Shown here: in pieces, positions 57,601-64,000 of the stretch
Layout: each line of letters begins with the position of its first letter
Position numbering within the stretch: position 1 is the first letter of the stretch
From: Zhengitettix transpicula
Taxonomy: Eukaryota; Arthropoda; Insecta; Orthoptera; Tetrigidae
Reading direction: 5' to 3'
Assembly (NCBI GenBank): GCA_037074705.1
Contig: CM073592.1
Span: 57,897,129-57,961,128, forward strand
DNA: 64,000 bases
Notes under the pieces: model-generated
What the model saw: the letters and a program-made list of their open reading frames with translations, nothing else
Databases searched by the model: none
Told to the model about the DNA's origin: nothing
Translations under genes and position numbers: made by a program

Positions 57601-59065
57601 AATTAAAAACGTGAAATTGTGAAAAAAAACCTTTAATTTCACAAATAACTCAATTTAATTGACAAAGTAAAATCCCTGCCCACATATACAACAGACACAT
57701 TTTTATTATGGAAATGTATTCAAATTTGTATAATATTTATCGTTGAACTGTTCATCATTTTCAGGTTTCAGGCGTATTGTGAAGAAGGAGGTCATACTGC
57801 GAGCTGAAGATCCATACATAGCGAAGCATGGTGCAATAAAGCTGCTGCTAACGATATCATCAATATCAATTAGGCGTGCGCTCACAAGGCCGGGCTCTGC
57901 GACCACGGGGAGCTGTTACTTAGCGTTGCCTGTCCATTACCAACACTTATTAATTACATCTCGATAACGATTCATTGATCCCGAGAAGCACAGAGCTACA
58001 GGTACATTGCTGGGGTTAGTGCTGCAGGCGTCTAGCTTACTTATCTGAGATATAATTTTGACACGGACAAGGCCATTCCTTGGAACTCTCCACGTCACTA
58101 TAGTCACGCAAAACTTAAAACCAATATGTCATCTTCTAAAAAATGATTGTATTTTGCGGTGTGTACTTTATGCATGTTTAACCTCCTTTTCATAACAGCA
58201 AATGAAACCATATAAATTAAGAAGTTAGTGGATCATTTACAAATTTATTTTAGAGAATTAACCGAGATAGAGCATGGGGCTGTTATAGATTATTACTGTC
58301 AAATTGAATACAAATATTGTGCTGAAAGACGCTGTTTTGGCAACAAAGCGAAATCTTTCATGTAAAACACAACTTAAAGTTGTGTCAATTGACGAGTGCC
58401 GTTGTGTCGCTCTAGGCTCTTCTTAGCACCTGAAGAAAGGAACAAGGATCCCAGAAACGTTGTGTGGTATTTATATTATCACTTATTTCGTCTGTATTTC
58501 GCTATTTTTCTTATTATTAACTTTAATTTTTCTTTAAGGTAAATATCAGCATTCCATTCACAGCAAACAATAAGTTTCGAAATTATTGAATAACAAGTGG
58601 CCAAGATAAATTCTTTTAATGGGTATGAATTAAGATAATTCCTCGAGGTTCGTACCAACAGACAGCATAATATACTAAAGACAAATCTAGGACTACTACA
58701 AATTAGTAATACATAATTAATTTATGCTTCTCTGGAATATTCTACAGCATAATTTATTTCGGGAAATCAAAGTTAATTAGATATTTTACTGTTTTTTTCC
58801 TACATATTGTAATGGTAGAAAACGCTGAATAATTATAGTTGGGTCTGATTTTTAGGTTTTTCTGTTTTTCGTTGTTCGGAGATGCGGCCAAATTCTTTCG
58901 TCAAGGCCTTATAAAATGAATGTTAACGGAAGCTGTATATAAGCAATGTATATGAAGTTCTTTTAAAATACAAATTTTAGACTTAATATGACAACCACAG
59001 CTTAATTAGGATGAACACAGTAGCGTTTTCTCTTACGGTTTTTTGGTTTTTTGAAGCTATAAATC
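54656..59065. other. Non-coding stretch, no gene recognised
   Basis: No supported gene. A retroelement-like motif near 58430-58458 is discussed as a finding. Open frames up to 93 codons (55861-56142) have no known domain. Confidence 0.5.
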
Positions 59066-59580
59066 GTCGAAAGGAGCCTACGAAGAGCTCTGGCAGGGGC
59101 TAGCTTTGGGGATGCTCTCACATCTCTCTGGTTTTTTTGAACTAAGGTTCCCACACGCCGAGGCACCTCGGTCTGTTTTGAGAGGTGTATGTTCCGGGGT
59201 CGCAGACCTTGGGCATACGGCAAGAGTTGTCCGCTATTCCTATTGGAATAGTCGGCCAGCTGCCTCCTAAACTGGTCGAGGCACGGAGAAGGGAATGCTG
59301 CGTCCCCACAGCAAACTCCTCTCCCGCTATCGGAAGGGCGTGGGACAAGTACCCAATGCCCGACCTACCCGATGCAGGTTTTTCTAGGGTTTTCCCTGCA
59401 TTTCTTTAGGCGAATGCCAGGTAGGATCCTTAAAATATAGCCCGGGGGCCCTAGTTAACCCTTGGCTATCTTCCTCTACCCTTCCGCATCCCCCCTTTCA
59501 AATCCCTTCCTATGCTATTAAAGGGGAGTTGCCCAAAGTGGATTACCCTCATGTAGCCTGTTGCCCTAAAAAAAATAATA
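59066..59580 (+). mobile_element. REP-A copy 11, long sense copy, second 5' type
   Basis: Sense copy with well-preserved body, 3' word TAGCCTGTTGCCC and A-rich tail. Its 5' segment (about 59075-59130, GAGCTCTGGCAGGGGC and CATCTCTCTGG) matches copy 8 rather than copies 1, 6 and 12. The hairpin head is missing. The 68-codon antisense open frame lies at 59142-59348, and a 74-codon sense frame at 59185-59409. The CCGAGG/CCTCGG inverted repeat after AAGGTTCCCAC is intact. Confidence 0.9.
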
Positions 59581-59606
59581 AGTAGTTGAGAACCGATATA
59601 ACAATA

Positions 59607-59740
59607 GCCTGCGAGAGGATTCTCACGCAGGTAACCTGCGAGGGATTTTCTCTCGCAGGCAGAACCTTTTAGGAGAGATAGGAAGGGGCTACCTTTGGGT
59701 ATGCCTTTTCCTCTCCGTTTTTGAACTAAGGTTCCCACAA
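59607..59740 (+). mobile_element. REP-A copy 12, 5' portion only, with hairpin head
   Basis: Sense copy with the double-hairpin head (59607-59660) and the first 5' type segment (AGGAGAGATAGGAAGGGGCT, CCTTTTCCTCTCCG). It breaks off after GAACTAAGGTTCCCACAAG and is joined at once to copy 13 in the opposite orientation. Truncation of the 3' rather than the 5' end is unexpected for simple target-primed retroposition. Confidence 0.85.
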
Positions 59741-59741
59741 G

Positions 59742-60047
59742 TTGTAGACAGGCTATGTATAGGGTAATCCACATAGTGAAAACTCCCCTTTTATAGCATA
59801 GGAAAGGGAGTGAAAGGGCGGATGCGGAAAAGTAGAGCAATGTAGCCATGGGTTAACTAGGGCCCCCGGGCTATGGTTTAAGGATCTTACCACGCAATTT
59901 GCCTAAAAGTGATGCACGGAAAACCCTAGAAAAAACCTGCATCAGGTAGGTCGGGCATTTTGTACTTGTTGCATGCCCTTCCGATGGCGAAGTGGGGTTT
60001 GCTGTGGGGTCGTAGCTTTTCCCTCTCCGTGCCTCCGTATCGCTATA
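59742..60047 (-). mobile_element. REP-A copy 13, short form with type 2 tail, inverted
   Basis: Minus-strand copy starting (3' end) with the type 2 tail word AGACAGGCTATGTATAGGG and running to a 5' end near GCCTCC (about 60047), almost the same 5' limit as copy 9. The word CCTAAAAGTGATGCACGG here shows what stood at the interruption point of copy 3. A 127-codon minus-strand open frame (59466-59849) crosses the 12/13 junction and is repeat-derived. Confidence 0.85.
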
Positions 60048-63000
60048 GATTGATACATATTTCCAATTTTATTGATTTCAATGTTAAAGAACGTGTAATG
60101 CTACATCATTGACTAGACGACGACATGGCACTCAAAAATGTTATTCGTAAAAGCCATTTAATACAAAGAATCATATTTTTTCTTGGTTACTTTATTTACT
60201 CCGTTGTTCTAATTTAAGTGATTGGGTCAGCATTAAAATATCCATTACAATCCGAGATTCTTCAGAAGACACGAATGATACAAAAGACATTTTCACTCCA
60301 TTGATTTAACAGTAACTTAAAGTCCCCGATCCTTTGAGTGCTCCCATTGCCGTTAGCCGGAAGCGTGATAACAACATATGTGAAAAACGACGGCCCCTGT
60401 AACAGGATACAACTGCAAACAGCCACGTGGCCGTACTAGAATTAGGGACTATTAAAAAGAAGAGTTCACATTTCAAGTATATTCTTATATGAAGTGTGTA
60501 TTAATAGTGAATATATTATTACATTTTTAAAAAAACTCAGGTTATAAAACTACATCGTCTTATTTTACGTACATTGTGATCGTTAAAATATTATAACAAT
60601 ATTTAAATTCATTTAATAATTATTATTGTTGTATTTTAATGCATCAAGTGATTCTGCAGTAATAGTAAGTTGACTAATAGTGCATAAATAAATATTATCT
60701 TTAACTTACTAAAAGAGAATGACTCTGGACCAGCTATAGCAGATTCGTTGAATAATAGAGAGCCAGTAAAGCGTTTAGTGCAGCAGCCACATGGACTGCA
60801 TTATTTAGTCAGGCTCCTTTAATCTCGCCTGGGCAATTACAAAGAGGAGAACCCCTTCTTGGCCAGCAAAACATTGCTGTCGGTTTTCTTGCTACACACC
60901 ACAATGCGGTCCGATGACCCTCGGCCATCTTTCAAATTCAACAAATGGGCCTGCACAAAACGTCTTTGCAATACAATACGTCAGGCACCTCACAGGAACT
61001 ATATCAACAGCAAAAAAAAGAGGGAATTAATCCAGTTGGTATATATCAGCCAAAACTATAAGAAATAAGTATTTTTATGTTTAAGTAATTAATATTTGTA
61101 TAAAATATTTCACATTCTTTAACTTGTGAACTAAATTATTTGAAAAGACGTATTCGTTAATTGTTAAAAATCCATTTCAAAATATAAAATGATAAACATA
61201 GTTAACACGGAGTACTTATTATTCCAATTAATGCCATGTTTCATTTGGAATATTTATCAAACAAAACTAAGAAATCTAAAACTGAATAACACGTCCTTAG
61301 TTCAACGTACCCTGAAGTCTGTTGTACGACGAATTGTTAATGTATTTTACTGGTTTCAGTGCTCCAGTATTGAAAAAGGTTTTCTAATAGTTGTTTCCTA
61401 TGGTCCACTCCATGAATTAGAATTATATGCAACGTGAATTTTAAATGTAATTCGTCGGTACCTAACAAAAACAGAATTCAAGAATTGAACTCTTTGCTCT
61501 GCAGACGATAGTGATATTTATACTTCTAAATTATGTTATAAAAACGTTCATAGCGTACTCGTGTACTTATACCCAATAATAGGAAACGCAATTTCGTTAC
61601 ATGTAGCATAATTTTATTCTATTCATTTGAGATTGTATAAATTAAAATTAGACAAAATATATTTATATTTCGGGAACCATTGTTCTTGTCATAAAAAACA
61701 TGCATTTCCAGCGATACGCATTGGGCATTACAAACAGTCCACAAAAAAGGTCATTTCGTTTTTTTTACAATCCCGTATCGAGGACTACAATAAAAGTCGC
61801 AGAGAGTTGGATGCTGCGCTCTTGAGCGATCAATAAACCGGGTCTAATGAAATATGCGGGCACCGCACATCCGATGTGGGGACTTAAAGAGATAACAAGT
61901 TGTTCATCAAGTATGAAAATACCTTAGTCCGTAAACATGCAAAATAATTTGTAACTATTCTGTAGTTCAATTTATACATACAACTAAACTGAAAATAAAG
62001 AAGTTTCTGGTACGAACTGGAGTTTATCTGCTGTTCCCCAGATTGTTCAGAAAGGAAAAACAGTTGCTAATTTTTATTTTCAAAATTATCACAACATTGT
62101 ATTCGTTTCAAGATGCAAAGATGAGTATTCTTGTTTTGGACAGCATCTTGTCCTGGATTGGCTTTTCACTGCGCTGGACTATCCGAGATTACCCCTGACA
62201 CAAAGCCGTTGACCGTCCCGCAGCACCTCCATCGCCTCTCAGGAGCGTTGATTTTCCTGTTCCTGCAAGAAATACATGAAAAAATCCTATTTCCCCAGAC
62301 CAATTGTTGAACACTGAAAAACTGCTCCACTGAGATCTTTCGTTGCACGTTAACCTGCACTGAACTCTGGATTAAGTAACACGCATATATAACTTCCCTC
62401 TAACAAAAATAACAAATCTCGAGTATAATTGGAAAAAAAAGTAAAGTTCTGTCTACGATATTACTTCGTTGAAATGGCATTCTATTGGAGCTGTATGAAA
62501 CTTAAAAGGTAAAAACTAAATTATGATGCAAACAATTATTTTATAGTAAAAATTGGCGCAATTCTGTTTATACTCATCAAACAGAAAAGAGATAGCAATA
62601 TAACATGTAGATGTTACACAATAATTAATAGTTTATATCTTAACACGATTTATTTCAGTTACAGAATTACTTATTTTCAGGTTCCAGAATTTTCGTAACG
62701 CAAACTACTTTCCTGTGCACGATTTTTTGCCAATTGAAACGTATATTCATTCCTCAAACAACTACGCCTTGACTGATCTATTATACGTTTACTATAGATG
62801 GTCTGCAATAATAATGCACAAACGCACGAATTTTATTCCGACAATCGTTTTTACTACCTTTCCTGTTACATGATATTATTGTACCATGAAGCTCTTTGTT
62901 ACATCGATTCTACAATAAATCATTTAAATTATTTGTCCGCATTACATTTCCGTGAATTATACCTTCAAATCCCCGGCGTATCTAATTTTTATTCATGGAG

Positions 63001-64000
63001 CAGACCAATTTAACAACATTCGTATATACAAACAAGAGCAAGGGGTGATTAATTGTGACAGCAAGTTATCTCTATGAAACGAGCCTTTCCCATTCCTGAA
63101 GTGTGCGGAGAACGGAAGCTCTCGGATGGCTCACCAGAGAGCTATCTCTAATAAGAGGGCAAAAAACGTTGATGGGATTTCATTGTTATTAGTACGGAGT
63201 GGCACTTTGCAGGAGATGGTATCATTCCGACGGCTAATCTCTATTTTCTAATTTGCAAACTCGGAATACCCTCGAGGGCAGATGATTGCAATGTGACGCA
63301 ATTAACAAGAACAACTTATTACTCCCCCGTGACATCTTTAATTTATAAATATTAATTAAAGCGTCAGATAATACACTTAAAAGCATGCTTACGCAATTAT
63401 AATATTTCGTTTCGATAATTTTAGGTCACAATTTAATAAAAAAAAATGTTTCGTAATCTCTCGAGTACCAATGAACTCATACTATTTCACAATTTACATA
63501 AACGTTTTGAATAATTAACTTAGTAAAAGGGGAGATCTCAAATTCTACGCAAAAAGAAAATTTTTATATAAATGTACATGTTAACAATTAATTGTGAATA
63601 AAATAGAGTTTATAACTCAGTTAATGTACTTTAAAAACTTCAGAGAAACCGTGATTTAAATTTTAAAACTTTATGGACTTAACATTAGCACCATAGTTCA
63701 TAAAACATATTGGTTGAAGTTTGCTCTGATTTTTCTTCTTTACTTCATGTAATCGAAAAAATTGTTGAACATAAATCCTTTACATGTATTTAGAAAATAT
63801 TTTTTCAGTTCGTGTTTTAATAGCAACTGAATTCAAATATTAACTACTGTATTCAAAACTTAACAAAATCGTACTACTACTTTTAAAGTTTATCACAGTT
63901 TATTTGTTAAAATTTAAATAACTTTTTCACTTATTTACATATAAAAATAAATTATAATTAGATGAAATAGCCAAATACAGACGAAATTAAGTGATGTCAG
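60048..64000. other. Non-coding stretch, no gene recognised
   Basis: No recognised gene or mobile element to the end of the window. The parts at about 60300-60420, 60720-60980 and 63060-63300 are more balanced in composition and could be conserved non-coding DNA, but that needs comparison with relatives. A 7-bp inverted repeat (AGCTCTC/GAGAGCT, 63117-63143) lies in the last of these. Confidence 0.5.

Noticed and set aside
59466..59849. 127-codon minus-strand open frame
   Set aside because: It crosses the junction of REP-A copies 11, 12 and 13 in mixed orientations and cannot be a natural coding unit.
1..64000. CRISPR arrays, operons, prophage or bacterial gene clusters
   Set aside because: No regularly spaced short repeats and no dense coding sequence. 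The window has the features of an arthropod genome.

Overview
This window looks like a gene-poor stretch (intergenic or long intron) of a large, A+T-rich arthropod genome, most likely an insect. The evidence is long non-coding A+T-rich sequence, many (AT)n and (TATG)n microsatellites, tRNA-derived SINEs with arthropod-style sequence, Jockey/CR1-type LINE remnants, a hAT transposon, Helitron-like elements and a possible Penelope-like remnant. No operon, rRNA, intact tRNA gene or CRISPR array is visible. I found no open reading frame that I can defend as a host protein-coding gene. The longest (158 codons) shows no recognisable family, and all open frames are of the size expected by chance or lie inside repeats. 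The insect order cannot be decided from the sequence.

Layout. 1-3461: A+T-rich desert. 3476-4023: a complete copy of an A-tailed, 0.3-0.6 kb retroposon family, here called REP-A, with a 14-bp target-site duplication (TSD). 4.5-14 kb: mostly unannotatable, with one CpG-richer patch (about 10.1-10.5 kb) and an inverted-repeat structure (11.56-12.14 kb). 14.06-20.7 kb: a repeat cluster containing an old REP-A copy split by a probable solo LTR, two related 1-kb LTR-like repeats (REP-B), and an interrupted plus a complete REP-A copy. 22.40-22.66 kb: LINE C-terminal remnant. 26.40-27.51 kb: a complete, decayed hAT element with a perfect 8-bp TSD. 29.27-29.49 kb: foldback repeat. 29.6-30.5 kb: three REP-A copies stacked at one site. 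30.7-32.3 kb: LINE reverse-transcriptase pseudogene, with a SINE inserted in it and a 399-bp tandem duplication of its 5' portion. 36.4-36.6 kb: the strongest CpG-rich patch. 40.76-43.27 kb: two Helitron-like elements joined head to tail with no base between them. 50.52-51.23 kb: two LINE 3' ends facing each other, making a near-perfect palindrome. 52.83-53.08 kb: possible Penelope endonuclease remnant. 53.3-53.5 kb: tRNA-derived SINE. 53.94-54.66 kb: a third Helitron-like element. 59.07-60.05 kb: three more REP-A copies, two of them joined tail-first in opposite orientation.

The organising feature of the window is REP-A: at least thirteen full or partial copies, with alternative 5' and 3' modules, a 5' head able to form two hairpins, A-tails and TSDs. 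I do not recognise it as a named family. Everything that looks functional here is mobile-element biology, and no host pathway can be described.
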